Source: CAIZWU01 sp942492905
Lineage (GTDB): Bacteria; Verrucomicrobiota; Verrucomicrobiia; Verrucomicrobiales; V1-33
DNA length: 64,000 nucleotides
Assembly (NCBI GenBank): GCA_942492905.1
Contig: OW818657.1
Location: 4,216,001 to 4,280,000, forward strand
Reading direction: 5' to 3'
Positions 29,337-38,483 of this stretch are shown piece after piece. The notes beneath the pieces were generated by a model. That model searched no databases, was not told the DNA's origin, and saw only the letters and a list, made by a program, of their open reading frames with translations. Within the stretch, counting starts at the first letter, position 1, and each line of letters begins with the position of its first letter. Made by a program: the position numbers and the translations under genes.

Positions 29337-30425
29337 TCATTTACCCACCTGCCCCCGGTGCCGCAGGACATGGTCAGCCAACACCAGCCAGGTCATGGCC
29401 TCTACGATCGGCACCGCACGCGGCAGCACGCAGGGGTCGTGGCGGCCGCGGCCTTTCAGGGTGGTGTCTTCGTGCGGGGTGCTGGTCACGGTGTCCTGCT
29501 CGTGCATCACGGTGGCGACCGGTTTGAAGGCCACCCGGAACAGAATCGGCTCGCCATTGCTCATGCCTCCCTGCACCCCGCCGGAGTCGTTTTTGGTGGC
29601 GTGGACCACCCCGTTTTCCATGCGGAAAGGATCATTGTGCTCCAAGCCGGTGAGCAGGGTACCCGCGAAACCACTGCCGATTTCAAAGGCTTTGGTGGCA
29701 GGCAGGCTCAGCATGGCTTTGGCAAGATCGGCATCGATTTTATCAAATACCGGCTCGCCCAGTCCCGGCGGGCAATTCCTCACCACACACTCCACCACGC
29801 CGCCCACACTGTTGCCCGCGCCCCGCATTAGCTTGATCAGATCTGTCATCGGCCCCACCATCGCGGGATCGGCGGTGCGCACGATATTGCTTTCCACCAG
29901 CTCCCGGGTCACGGTGGCGGGATCGATGGTGCAGGTCAATTTGTAAACACTCTTCACCCACGCGATCACTTCCAACGTTGGATAGAGCGCCCGCAGGGCC
30001 TGTTGCGCCACGGCGGCGGCGGCCACCCGTCCGATCGTTTCGCGCGCACTTGAGCGCCCCCCGCCCCGCCAATCCCGGAAGCCGTATTTGGCATCGTAAG
30101 TGTAGTCGGCATGGCTCGGCCGGTATTTCGTGGCCATTTCGTTATAAGCCTCGGACCGCTGATCCTCGTTGCGCACCAAAATGGAAATGGGTGTGCCGGT
30201 GGTCAGCCCCTCGAAGACCCCGCTCAGAATCTCGGCCCGGTCCGCTTCCTTGCGGGGCGTGGTGATTTCGCTTTGTCCCGGACGGCGGCGGTCCAGTTCA
30301 GTTTGAATGTGTTCGAGGGTCAGCGGAACGCGGGGCGGACAGCCGTCAATCACCACACCGACCCCGCCACCGTGGGATTCCCCCCAGGTGGTGATACGAA
30401 AAGCCTGACCCCAAGTACTGGACAT
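29337..30425 (-). CDS. aroC: Chorismate synthase
   Basis: 362 residues, full length. Opens with the signature WGQAFRITTWGESHGGGVGVVIDG; also RRRPGQSEITTPRKE (flavin/substrate site), HADYTYDAKYGFRDWRGGGRSSARET and the late ENGVVHATKNDSGGVQGG. It converts EPSP to chorismate with reduced FMN, the last step of the shikimate pathway. No other aromatic biosynthesis gene is adjacent. Confidence 0.98.
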   Translation of the reverse strand: MSSTWGQAFRITTWGESHGGGVGVVIDGCPPRVPLTLEHIQTELDRRRPGQSEITTPRKEADRAEILSGVFEGLTTGTPISILVRNEDQRSEAYNEMATKYRPSHADYTYDAKYGFRDWRGGGRSSARETIGRVAAAAVAQQALRALYPTLEVIAWVKSVYKLTCTIDPATVTRELVESNIVRTADPAMVGPMTDLIKLMRGAGNSVGGVVECVVRNCPPGLGEPVFDKIDADLAKAMLSLPATKAFEIGSGFAGTLLTGLEHNDPFRMENGVVHATKNDSGGVQGGMSNGEPILFRVAFKPVATVMHEQDTVTSTPHEDTTLKGRGRHDPCVLPRAVPIVEAMTWLVLADHVLRHRGQVGK

Positions 30426-30558
30426 AAGACGACCTATCTGGGAGAGGAATCCGCCCGCATCAAGAGGGAGGTGCTCCGGACGATGAACCGCCCCGCCTGG
30501 GTTTCATCGGCCAAACTCCACCAATGAGGCCCCCCGCCCTTGCGCCGGGAGCGCGGCG

Positions 30559-30879
30559 ATGCACGGTCCCGCCATGTTGGAACGGTTGCGTTGCGGAGTC
30601 ATTACCACGGGAGCCTTCCGGGCTTACCTCGCGCAGTGGCATGAGGAAACGGAAGGCGGCAACTTCGGCCTCATCCCGCAGCTCGACTACGTGCGTTTCG
30701 CGACCGGGGAGCGAGCCGGTCAAGCCTACGCCAGCCTGCTTTGGCAGCCGATCAACAAAATGAAACCGCACGAAATTTTCGAGATCGGCCGCATCAAGGT
30801 TTACCTCTCCAAATCCACCCGTACCGCCCTCAAGGAGCACTGTCTGGATATGAAGGATGGGGCGATTTTTGTGAAGTGA
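30559..30879 (+). CDS. Small conserved-looking protein of unknown function
   Basis: 106 residues (ATG 30559, or ATG 30574 for 101). It looks coding: even composition, no long out-of-frame alternative, and the frame fills the gap between divergent aroC and convergent GNAT genes (15 bp before the next stop). A predicted mixed alpha/beta fold containing FGLIPQLDYVRFATGERAG and a basic segment IGRIKVYLSKSTRTALKEH. No family recognised and no signal peptide. Confidence 0.6.
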   Translation: MHGPAMLERLRCGVITTGAFRAYLAQWHEETEGGNFGLIPQLDYVRFATGERAGQAYASLLWQPINKMKPHEIFEIGRIKVYLSKSTRTALKEHCLDMKDGAIFVK

Positions 30880-30893
30880 GGGTGGCCGGATTT

Positions 30894-31418
30894 TTAAAGG
30901 CCGGACATGACCGGGTGCAGGTATCTGATTTCCGGAACCTGGGCTCCCCCAATTTCGAAGCATTTCCGTGAGCTTTCCTCCGGCGCAAACCCGGCGGCAC
31001 GATAGAAGCGGATCGCCTTCAAATTCTTTTCAAGCACCCAAAGACTGATCACGGTGCTGCCTTGCTCCACCAGTTGCCTGCGGGATTCGAGCCACAACCG
31101 CCGGCCAACTCCTTTGTCCCAATAATCAGGCAACACATACAGCGCCCAGATTTCTCCGGCATTTGAGGAAGCCCCCTCATCCCGGCAGCACCCGAAGCAG
31201 GAGAAGCCGACGACCTTCCCTTCTGCCTCTGCCACCAGAACCCGGGGCATTCCCTGCGAGATAGCCCTGCGCCACACGGCCTCATTCTCCGAGGCGTCCA
31301 TCGCATCAAGATAAGGTTGTGGAATAATGTCACGAAAAGCGTGCTGCCATGTCATCACACGGATCCGGGCGATGGCTGGCGCGTCATCCGGAAGGGCAGC
31401 GCGGACCTTCATGGTCAT
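30894..31418 (-). CDS. GNAT-family N-acetyltransferase
   Basis: 174 residues. GNAT pattern: MKVRAALPDDAPAIARIRVMTW at the start, a beta-strand VLVAEAEGKVVGFSCFG, the acetyl-CoA loop motif A region ALYVLPDYWDKGVGRRLW, and motif B ISLWVLEKNLKAIRFYRAAGF. Such enzymes transfer an acetyl group from acetyl-CoA to an amine; the acceptor is unknown. Convergent with the small gene to its left. The next gene to its right (RidA) is on the same strand. Confidence 0.9.
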   Translation of the reverse strand: MTMKVRAALPDDAPAIARIRVMTWQHAFRDIIPQPYLDAMDASENEAVWRRAISQGMPRVLVAEAEGKVVGFSCFGCCRDEGASSNAGEIWALYVLPDYWDKGVGRRLWLESRRQLVEQGSTVISLWVLEKNLKAIRFYRAAGFAPEESSRKCFEIGGAQVPEIRYLHPVMSGL

Positions 31419-31474
31419 GCAAAATCCGCGAGGGTCTTTTTGCGGGCCCGACTCGGGTCGGCCCTGCTCACATT

Positions 31475-31855
31475 TCAGCCCGGATACTCCGCCACCACTT
31501 CGATCTCCACCATGGAATCCAGCGGGAGCTTGGCGACCTGGAAGGTGCTGCGGGCGGGTTTGTGATCACCGAAGGCCGCGGCGTAGAGCGGGTTCAGGGT
31601 GGGGAAATCAGCCATGTCCTTGAGGAAGACGCTGCATTTCACCACGTGGTTCATGGTCAGACCGGCGCCATCGAGGAGGCCTTTGATATTGGCGAAAACC
31701 TGTTGGGCCTGGCCGGTGAAGTCGGTAGCATCGATCTTGCCCGTGGCGGGATCGATCGGGATCTGCCCGGAGGCGAAGAGGAGATTCCCCGTGCGGACGG
31801 CCTGGGAATAGGGACCAATGGCGGCAGGGGCTTGGGCAGAGTGGATGATTTCCAT
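31475..31855 (-). CDS. ridA: RidA-family reactive imine/enamine deaminase
   Basis: 126 residues from ATG 31855 (MEIIHSAQAPAAIGPYSQAV). The family features are complete: IGPYSQAVRTGNLLFASGQIPIDP, FANIKGLLDGAGLTMNHVVK and the arginine motif ARSTFQVAKLPLDSMVEIEVVAEYP, where Arg binds the carboxylate. RidA hydrolyses reactive 2-aminoacrylate-type enamines formed by PLP enzymes. The protein works as a trimer in the cytoplasm. Confidence 0.94.
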   Translation of the reverse strand: MEIIHSAQAPAAIGPYSQAVRTGNLLFASGQIPIDPATGKIDATDFTGQAQQVFANIKGLLDGAGLTMNHVVKCSVFLKDMADFPTLNPLYAAAFGDHKPARSTFQVAKLPLDSMVEIEVVAEYPG

Positions 31856-31922
31856 GACGCGATCATGAGCACGGGCCGACCGGAGCGCAACGGAGTTTGG
31901 GATGGGGAGCACCCGCGCCCTT

Positions 31923-32822
31923 TTAGCCTTTCAGCCGCGCCACACAAAACAGGCTCTGCGTGGTGAAGTCCGCTGCCGTCAGCTCCGGATGGCGGGCGCG
32001 GGTGGCATCGGTGAGGCGGCCGGCGCCTTGATTGGGCGTGGATGGGGTAGTCCGCTCCAGCTCGATTTCAAAATACTGATTCGTGATGGCGCGGACTTCA
32101 TCCAGGCGCAGACGGTTCAGTTTGGTCATCACGTAATGATCCGGCGGGTGGCTGCCGTCAAGATGCGCCCAATCGGCGAAGCGCTGCTGGACAGGATTTG
32201 TCAGGTCGAGGCGGCCGATGGTTTTCGGTTCCTGGTGGTGGCCGTTCCAGGAAAACCAATTGTGGTGGCTGAAGATGAGACGTCCCCCCGGTCGCAGCAG
32301 GCGGGCCACCGAGGCAAAAACTCCGGCCAGATCGGTCAGGTGCTCCGTGGCATTGTGCAGGGTGGCCACATCAAATAACATCCGGCCTTCCAGTTCATTG
32401 GAAATGCCCCGGATCATGCGGAACCGGTCGATCCGTTCCATCAGCATCTCCGGTGTCCAGCCACAGTCGAGCCGTTTCCCGGAGTGCAGGCTCTTCAGCA
32501 CTCCCGACTTCGGTTTGATGAGCGGATCCACCCCTGTGTAGCTGCGTGCCCCTTCCAGCAAAAATCCAAGACCGTGCAGCCCCATGCCGCAGCCGACATC
32601 CACCACGTCCTTGCCTTGGCACCAAGGGGCCAGCGCCTTGGGCCATCGCAGATACCCGAGTTCCAGCGCCTGCTGGACGGCGGGGAGCGGGATGGCATTC
32701 ACCGCGGAGAAACTCCAGTGATTGGCCTTCAGAAAATGAGGATAACGCCGCCAGTAATACACCGGCCAGCGGTCCATCAGACGGAGCTTGAAGTCAGGGG
32801 AACGCGATTCGATACGGGCCAT
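31923..32822 (-). CDS. Class I SAM-dependent methyltransferase
   Basis: 299 residues. Rossmann methyltransferase motifs: DVVDVGCGMGLHGLGFLLEGA (motif I), YTGVDPLIKPK (motif II acidic residue), FDVATLHNATEHL and LLRPGGRLIFSHHNW. The N-terminal 70 residues and the region after 190 are not conserved enough for me to name a substrate; small-molecule, lipid or glycan methylation are all possible. A 32-bp sequence found again at 40016 lies 15 bp upstream of its start. Confidence 0.85.
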   Translation of the reverse strand: MARIESRSPDFKLRLMDRWPVYYWRRYPHFLKANHWSFSAVNAIPLPAVQQALELGYLRWPKALAPWCQGKDVVDVGCGMGLHGLGFLLEGARSYTGVDPLIKPKSGVLKSLHSGKRLDCGWTPEMLMERIDRFRMIRGISNELEGRMLFDVATLHNATEHLTDLAGVFASVARLLRPGGRLIFSHHNWFSWNGHHQEPKTIGRLDLTNPVQQRFADWAHLDGSHPPDHYVMTKLNRLRLDEVRAITNQYFEIELERTTPSTPNQGAGRLTDATRARHPELTAADFTTQSLFCVARLKG

Positions 32823-32836
32823 GTCCCGGCCTCATC

Positions 32837-32868
32837 ACCCGGACGCAGGGGCAAGTCAAACGGGCGGG
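32837..32868 (+). repeat. Dispersed 32-bp repeat, copy 1
   Basis: A 32-bp string containing GGGGCAAGTCAAACGGG recurs at 40016-40047 in the same orientation with two mismatches. Copy 1 lies in the promoter region between the divergent methyltransferase and the small membrane-anchored protein gene. Both copies are intergenic and both are followed by G-rich sequence. Function unknown; could be a regulatory site or a remnant of a dispersed element. Confidence 0.7.
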
Positions 32869-32957
32869 CGGAGGCGCGACGGGGCGGCAATCGCAGCATC
32901 ACCCGGTGCGTTTTCGGGGGCCTTGCGTTCCGGCACCGCCACCCCCAGGTTCCGGCC

Positions 32958-33440
32958 ATGAGTGTCTCCCTGCCTCCCCGGTTGGCAGCCGTCTGGCAAC
33001 GGCTGCCCTTCCGCGCCATGCTTTTGGTGGTGCTGTTCCTCTTCATCGTGAAGGAACGGTATCCCTTCTCCAATTTCCCCATGTATTCCAATGTCGATGA
33101 GGAGGCTGATATCCTCTATGTGACCGACCAGGCAGATGCCGCCCTGCCCATGGATGCCGTCTTCCGCACCGGATCCGGCACCGCCAAGAAGATGTATAAA
33201 AAAGAACTCAGCACGATCTCCAAATCCGCTGGCCGCAAGCTGGAAACGGCCACTCCGGAAGACCGGGCTGCCGCCGGCCGGGCCGTCATGGCCACCATCA
33301 TGGAGCGCATCCGCCCCAAGGCCATGCCCGCCAGTGTTTCCCAACTGCGTCTCTACCGGAAAACCTTCCGCCTCGAAGACGGCGGGCTGGCCCATCTTGA
33401 ACCGGAACGCCTCGCCGAACTCCCCGTGCCCACTCCATGA
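32958..33440 (+). CDS. Single-span membrane protein of unknown function
   Basis: 160 residues from ATG 32958. One N-terminal membrane helix (FRAMLLVVLFLFIVKERYP), then a motif FPMYSNVDEEADILYVTDQ and a soluble domain. Its TGA overlaps the ATG of the next gene (ATGA), so the two products are probably made together and may act as a pair in the membrane. The combination of a short FPMYS-containing protein with an HTTM-like protein is something I recall from other Verrucomicrobiota, but no function is known to me. Confidence 0.75.
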   Translation: MSVSLPPRLAAVWQRLPFRAMLLVVLFLFIVKERYPFSNFPMYSNVDEEADILYVTDQADAALPMDAVFRTGSGTAKKMYKKELSTISKSAGRKLETATPEDRAAAGRAVMATIMERIRPKAMPASVSQLRLYRKTFRLEDGGLAHLEPERLAELPVPTP

Positions 33441-34342
33441 GCGACTCTGCCAACCCCATCAAACGCCCCTGGTGGCAGCCCGGACCGCTCAACTGGAGCG
33501 CGCTCGAAATGCTGCTGATGCGCGCCGGGTTTGCCGCACTCGTCTTTTACACTATCAAGTGGGAGACCGGAGCCTGGACCACCCAGAAATTCCCCAATGG
33601 GATCGCACATTTTCTGGACCTCACGTGGATCGGCCAATCCCCTCCCGGCCTCGGCCTGAAAGCCCTCACCCTCGGTGGCCTCGTCCTGTATGTGGCCGGA
33701 TGGCTGCCCTCCCTGGGCCTCCTGCCGGCCTTGTTTTTCAGCATCGTCATCGGCACCCTTGGGAATTCCCAGGGCGCGATCAATCACAGCACCCAGATGG
33801 TGACCATGATGCTCCTCGCGCAGTTTCTCGTCTACCTGATCCCCCGCGGACCCGGAGTGGAGAAACCGGCCGCACATTGGACCCGCCCGGGCCTCACCGC
33901 GCAGCAACAGGCCATCTGGTGGAGCACTGTGGTCATCGCCGCATCCTACGTGGTCTGCGGAGTGGTGAAGCTGACCAACTCCAACTTCATGTGGCTCTAC
34001 GACGCCCCCAATCTCGCGGTACAGCTGCTGAAGACCAACTGGTCCCATTATCACGACACCCTCGAAATGCCGCCGGGCTGGCTCCAGACCATGACCCAAA
34101 CCCTCGTGGATCATCCCAACCTCGCCCGTCTCGTTTTTGGCTCCGGCCTCTTGATAGAACTCCTCGGTTTCGTCATCCTCATCAACCGCCGCTGGGCGCT
34201 GATCGGCGGGCTGGCCATCATCGCGCTGCATCTCAGCATCAGCCAGATCATGAGCCTGAACTTCCTGACACACATTTTTGCCGCCCTGATTTTTCTGGTA
34301 AATGTGCCGGGGTGGGTGCTTGGCCGGCAGCCCGAAAGGTAG
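33437..34342 (+). CDS. HTTM-like multi-span membrane protein
   Basis: 301 residues, about seven hydrophobic helices (for example LMRAGFAALVFYTI, GGLVLYVAGWLPSLGLLPALFFSIVI, MVTMMLLAQFLVYLIP, VVIAASYVVCGVVKL, LIGGLAIIALHLSI). The NSQGAINHSTQ loop and overall layout resemble the HTTM/vitamin K-dependent carboxylase-like membrane domain, but the catalytic residues of true carboxylases are not identifiable. Overlaps the preceding gene by 4 bp. Function unknown. Confidence 0.7.
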   Translation: MSDSANPIKRPWWQPGPLNWSALEMLLMRAGFAALVFYTIKWETGAWTTQKFPNGIAHFLDLTWIGQSPPGLGLKALTLGGLVLYVAGWLPSLGLLPALFFSIVIGTLGNSQGAINHSTQMVTMMLLAQFLVYLIPRGPGVEKPAAHWTRPGLTAQQQAIWWSTVVIAASYVVCGVVKLTNSNFMWLYDAPNLAVQLLKTNWSHYHDTLEMPPGWLQTMTQTLVDHPNLARLVFGSGLLIELLGFVILINRRWALIGGLAIIALHLSISQIMSLNFLTHIFAALIFLVNVPGWVLGRQPER

Positions 34343-34416
34343 CCGCCAGATATCCAACGACCCTCTTCCACCTCCGACTGAGGTCGGATACCCAGGTTTT
34401 CAAAATGGGGCAATAA

Positions 34417-35388
34417 ATGGTGCATCCCAAAGCACACCGCCATGTCCCGCACTCTACCATGACCGCCTCCCATCAATCGCCAGAGGATACGATGGGGTCC
34501 GACTCCGCCAGCGTCACCAGGTTGCTCCACTTCCGTGACCCGCGGCCTCCCCAGGAGATTCAGTTCGATCTTGAACGGGAACTCATGGTGCTGCTTCCCT
34601 CGCTGATGCAGGATTCGCGGCTGACGTATCGGAGAACGGCTAAAGTGAACGGCGCGAGCTGCGCAGTGAGGTTATGCTTCGAGGCCGCGCTCCCACGGAC
34701 GAATTGCTATTCCGTGCAACTGGTCATGACGTGGGACGGCCAGCCGGCGGACTCCCATGACTATCACCGCAAAGCCTCGGCGGGCTGGCTCGACCTCTGG
34801 ACGCGGCATCTCACCATCGCGAACCCTCCGCCCCCGGGCGAAGGTTCGTCCAGCCGCTACGCCACCCTGGCCGCGCAGGCCCGGACGGCAGAGGCCCACT
34901 TCATCAATGCCGGAGCCGTGCAGCAGGAAATCCTCACTTTGCTGAAAGCCGGGGCGTCGTTCTCCACGGCGCACAAGGAAGGCGGCACCACCATCTCCTT
35001 TCAGGGAGGACATTTCGTCCGGACCGACTACGGCGAGTCCAACTGCCGTGAGGAGTTTCCCGATGACGCCGCGCTCCTTGCCTGTTTGCGGAATCTCTAC
35101 CAATGGGAAACGGGCCGGAGCACCTACCCGGAACAACCGTCCGATCTCGACCGCTGGAAACTGATTCTGCGCCTGCTCCGCCCGGCAGTGCAGGGCGTGC
35201 GCGGGGGAAAGCAGAGTGGACAGAGCACCTTGCAATGCGTGCTGGCGTTCCTCATCGCCATCGTCGCGGTGGGCGGCCTCGTGCTGATCCGTGGAGGGCC
35301 TTTCCGTTTTCACCGCTACGCCGATCAGCCTGCCCTGAAGCACTCACCCACGATTCTTCCTCCTCCCGTAATCCGCCTTGTCCGCTGA
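34417..35388 (+). CDS. Hypothetical protein with C-terminal membrane anchor
   Basis: 323 residues from ATG 34417; an internal ATG at 34459 (MTASHQSPEDTMG) is an equally good start. Mostly soluble, with one hydrophobic helix near the C-terminus (LQCVLAFLIAIVAVGGLVLI, about residues 275-295) and a short tail, a tail-anchor-like topology. No domain recognised. It is convergent with the PAP2-phosphatase gene (36 bp between ends). Confidence 0.55.
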   Translation: MVHPKAHRHVPHSTMTASHQSPEDTMGSDSASVTRLLHFRDPRPPQEIQFDLERELMVLLPSLMQDSRLTYRRTAKVNGASCAVRLCFEAALPRTNCYSVQLVMTWDGQPADSHDYHRKASAGWLDLWTRHLTIANPPPPGEGSSSRYATLAAQARTAEAHFINAGAVQQEILTLLKAGASFSTAHKEGGTTISFQGGHFVRTDYGESNCREEFPDDAALLACLRNLYQWETGRSTYPEQPSDLDRWKLILRLLRPAVQGVRGGKQSGQSTLQCVLAFLIAIVAVGGLVLIRGGPFRFHRYADQPALKHSPTILPPPVIRLVR

Positions 35389-35424
35389 CAAGTATCCACT
35401 CGGACGGATCAACCCGCTCAGTGA

Positions 35425-36687
35425 TCAATCGAGTCGGACCCGTGGATCGATCCGGCGGATGTGTTCGACCGCTGCGGCACGGTCGGGCACTGCTCCTGAT
35501 TCCACCAACCAGGCAGCAGTCACCGCCGCCGAGCGGAACAGGCCCAACTGGCAATGGATGAGCACCGTGCGGCCGGGATGATGAGCCCGGATAAACTGGA
35601 GCGCTTCCTGCAGGGCGGCTTCCGTGGGCGGCACGAGGTCGAGCCAGGGGAGATTGCAGTATATGGCGTTTTCGCGGAATGCCGGGGGAGCGTTGCCCTC
35701 GGCTCTCAGGTCCAGCACCGCGAGCGGACCCCGGGCGGTGAGCGCGGCAGCCTCCTCGTTGGTATGCCGGCGTCCGAGCAATAGGCCTGGCGCCACTTCT
35801 CGGGCGCAGGGACCTTTGAGATGACGGCGCTGCACCGCTCCCGCGATGAGCAGCCACGGGAGCAGACACCATTCCGCCGCAGGCGAGAGCGTTCCATTTT
35901 CCTTCCCAAGCATCCGCGCATCCCGTCGCAGATAGGCCAGCCCCACGATCCCGAAGGCCACCGCCGGCCAGCCAAACCATAACCATCCTCCCCCCAGGGT
36001 GGCGACCGCCGCAAAAACAACCGCCAGGCCGCCAATCATCCCTGCCAATTTCCAGTGTCCGGGCGTCTCCGGCAGCAGGCGTTTCGGTGTGGCCGGGATC
36101 AGCACCGTGATAAACCAGCCCATGAGAAAACCAGCGGCCACATCAATCAGATGGTGCTGCCAGAGCAGCAGGGTGGAAATGCCGATAAGAATGAACCACA
36201 CTTTCACCGTCGAGCGCAGCCATCCCCGCAGATGCGCGCCGTAGGCCACCCAGACCAGCGAGCGCAGACTGATGTGAAGGGAAGGCGCGAGGTTGAAGGG
36301 TTGATCATTCGCATACAACGCGTGGAAGAGAGGAGCCGTCCAGCCTGCGGGCTCCGGCCGGTCCCAGCCAAAACGCATGGGAAATAGCAGAAAGAACACC
36401 GCGCTCGCCAGCACCACGGTGATGAGCCGGGTGGTGAGCAGGCGCAACTCGGCACGGCTCCCGCAGAGGAAAAAGGCGCCACAGAAAAACAAGTCCAACG
36501 TCCAATAGGGAACAATCAGCCAGGGCACGAAGGGGAGATGCCGCTCCCATTCAAAAAAGCAGGTTCCAACATCCGGCCGCGTGGCGGTGAAGCGGTTGCA
36601 CCAGCCATACACCAGCACAAAAACCGCGCCTGCCAGAGCCAGGCAGCCGGCCGCCCGCCAAAATAGTCCTGATTCCCGCGCCCTCAT
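35425..36687 (-). CDS. PAP2 phosphatase fused to dual-specificity phosphatase (YnbD-like)
   Basis: 420 residues. The first 220 form a membrane PAP2/inositol-phosphorylceramide synthase-like domain with about six helices and the motifs PSLHIS and HHLIDVAAGFLMG carrying the histidines. After more helices, the last 130 residues are a cysteine phosphatase with the P-loop HCQLGLFRSA (HCxxGxxRS). The fusion and the neighbouring genes match E. coli ynbD of the ynbABCD cluster. It probably removes phosphate from a lipid or lipid headgroup at the membrane. The start ATG overlaps the stop of the upstream gene (ATGA). Confidence 0.85.
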   Translation of the reverse strand: MRARESGLFWRAAGCLALAGAVFVLVYGWCNRFTATRPDVGTCFFEWERHLPFVPWLIVPYWTLDLFFCGAFFLCGSRAELRLLTTRLITVVLASAVFFLLFPMRFGWDRPEPAGWTAPLFHALYANDQPFNLAPSLHISLRSLVWVAYGAHLRGWLRSTVKVWFILIGISTLLLWQHHLIDVAAGFLMGWFITVLIPATPKRLLPETPGHWKLAGMIGGLAVVFAAVATLGGGWLWFGWPAVAFGIVGLAYLRRDARMLGKENGTLSPAAEWCLLPWLLIAGAVQRRHLKGPCAREVAPGLLLGRRHTNEEAAALTARGPLAVLDLRAEGNAPPAFRENAIYCNLPWLDLVPPTEAALQEALQFIRAHHPGRTVLIHCQLGLFRSAAVTAAWLVESGAVPDRAAAVEHIRRIDPRVRLD

Positions 36688-38423
36688 TTCTGGGCGATGG
36701 AAACGGTGAAGATCCCGAAGTCATCCGTCCACTGCCGCCGCTTGATGAAGCCCGGCTCCCGGACCAGCGCGTCCATTTCACCCTGCGGACGACGCCGCAT
36801 GATCCACGGTTTGCCCTCACGATTGGTTAAAACGCGGGCAATCATTTCAACCTGAGGATGCCAGGGTTGTCCCGTGTAAATCAGCCAGCCCCCCGGCGGC
36901 AGCGCGGCATAAATACCCCGGAGCGAGCGGTGGAGCGGTTCGTTGTCAGGAAACAATTCGTAAAGCCCGGAGACCACCACGACCGACGGCGGGGGAGTCA
37001 CTCCTGCCAACGAGGCCTCGTCGAAGGCATCACCGCGCTCATGCGTGATGCGCCCAGCCAGCCCCCGCGCCTCCGCATTGGCACGGCCGGTGGCCAGCGC
37101 CGTTTCACTCCAGTCCCGGCACAGCACGGTGAGCCCATCGCCATCCGTTGCATGATTGAGCAAATCCAGCAAATATCGCCCTGCCCCCCCGGCAACATCC
37201 ATCAGCCGCGCCGGCAATCCATCCCGCCGCACCGCTTGCATGCACTCGCCGAGGGCTTCGTTCAGACACTGCCGGCGTTGCCGGATGCCGCGCCAACCGA
37301 TGGCATCAAGATAACCCCGGTCCATAATTTTCCCAAGCCCCAGCCCGCCACGCGCTTCATTTTCGTAGATGCAGTCGAGCGACTCACCCGAGTCAAATCC
37401 CGTGGCCAAACCAACCCGCATGCCATGACTCAGCCGCCCCAGGGTCCGCATCGACAGCTTTTGCATAGCAAAACTTGCACCCTTCAGCGAAAGCAGGGGC
37501 AGTGGTCCGAGCAGCGATTGATACTCGGCATGGGTGGCGGGATGGGACAAGTCGTGCCGCAGCACTGGACGCGGCGGAGTCGCAAACCGCCGTTCCGCAA
37601 ATCCACGGATGGCAGCCGTGACTTCATCGCGGCAGTAATCGTGAAAGATGGCATGCCGAGCCCACTGCAAAGTGATATGCTCTTTCTCCGTCGCTCCGTA
37701 GTTGGCAAAAAAGCGGTTCAGCGAATCGCGCTTTACCACACGATCCGCCGTAGCTGAAAACAGCAGCAAGGGACGATCCATCACCATGGCATCGCCGATC
37801 ACCCGCTGCGAGGCATCGAAAAGATCCACCAGGATGCGGGCGGAAATGTCCTTGGAAATTTTTCGGTCAGCGTCGTAAGCCGCCGCCGCGGCGGGATCGC
37901 GCGTCAGCCATTCCCCCTGCACATAGCTCTTGATGATGGCGTCGGGTTTCACCTTCAACAGCAGCCGGATGGAGGCCAGCGCTCCCGGCACGATGAGATT
38001 GATATCGAATGCCGGAGTGGCCAACACCAGGCCTGCCAGCTGCGGGGCGTAGTCATGCACCCAGGCCGCGGCGATCACTGACCCTACACTGTGGGCCACC
38101 AGCACCACCTGTTCCTCCCGGATGCCGTACTCCGTCCCGAGGTGGGCGAAAAAGTCCGCCAGATCACGCACATACTGCATAAAACAAGCTGCGTGACCAC
38201 GCTTGCCTCCGGAGTCGCCATGGCCCCGTGCATCCCACGCAAAAATCGCCGTGTCCGGCATCGCCAATCCCGGCACTACAGAGTCCCAGCGGTCGGCATG
38301 CTCGTGCCCGCGATGCAGCAGCACCAGGGCGCGCCGGGCCCCGCCCTCGGGCATCCATGATTTGTAGCGGATGCTCTCCCCGTCGCTGGCACGGAAGGTT
38401 TGACTGTTGATCGTGGGATTCAT
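36684..38423 (-). CDS. Bifunctional alpha/beta hydrolase - SAM methyltransferase (YnbC-like)
   Basis: 579 residues from ATG 38423. Residues about 1-290: a monoglyceride-lipase-like hydrolase with LLHRGHEHADRW, DARGHGDSGG, the nucleophile VVLVAHSVGSV, an acid in LLFSATADRVV and a late His in WARHAIFHDY. Residues about 300-579: a methyltransferase-like domain with LMDVAGGAGRYLLDLL, LCRDWSETAL and SGLYELFPDNEPLHRSL. The N-terminal half resembles YnbC. The likely role is remodelling of a lipid made by the neighbouring CDP-alcohol phosphotransferase. It is translationally coupled to the PAP2 gene. Confidence 0.83.
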   Translation of the reverse strand: MNPTINSQTFRASDGESIRYKSWMPEGGARRALVLLHRGHEHADRWDSVVPGLAMPDTAIFAWDARGHGDSGGKRGHAACFMQYVRDLADFFAHLGTEYGIREEQVVLVAHSVGSVIAAAWVHDYAPQLAGLVLATPAFDINLIVPGALASIRLLLKVKPDAIIKSYVQGEWLTRDPAAAAAYDADRKISKDISARILVDLFDASQRVIGDAMVMDRPLLLFSATADRVVKRDSLNRFFANYGATEKEHITLQWARHAIFHDYCRDEVTAAIRGFAERRFATPPRPVLRHDLSHPATHAEYQSLLGPLPLLSLKGASFAMQKLSMRTLGRLSHGMRVGLATGFDSGESLDCIYENEARGGLGLGKIMDRGYLDAIGWRGIRQRRQCLNEALGECMQAVRRDGLPARLMDVAGGAGRYLLDLLNHATDGDGLTVLCRDWSETALATGRANAEARGLAGRITHERGDAFDEASLAGVTPPPSVVVVSGLYELFPDNEPLHRSLRGIYAALPPGGWLIYTGQPWHPQVEMIARVLTNREGKPWIMRRRPQGEMDALVREPGFIKRRQWTDDFGIFTVSIAQK

Positions 38424-38483
38424 TTTTTGTAAGGCTGGGTCTTGAAGTATCACTTGGTGAAACGGCGGGACAGTGTCAGGCGG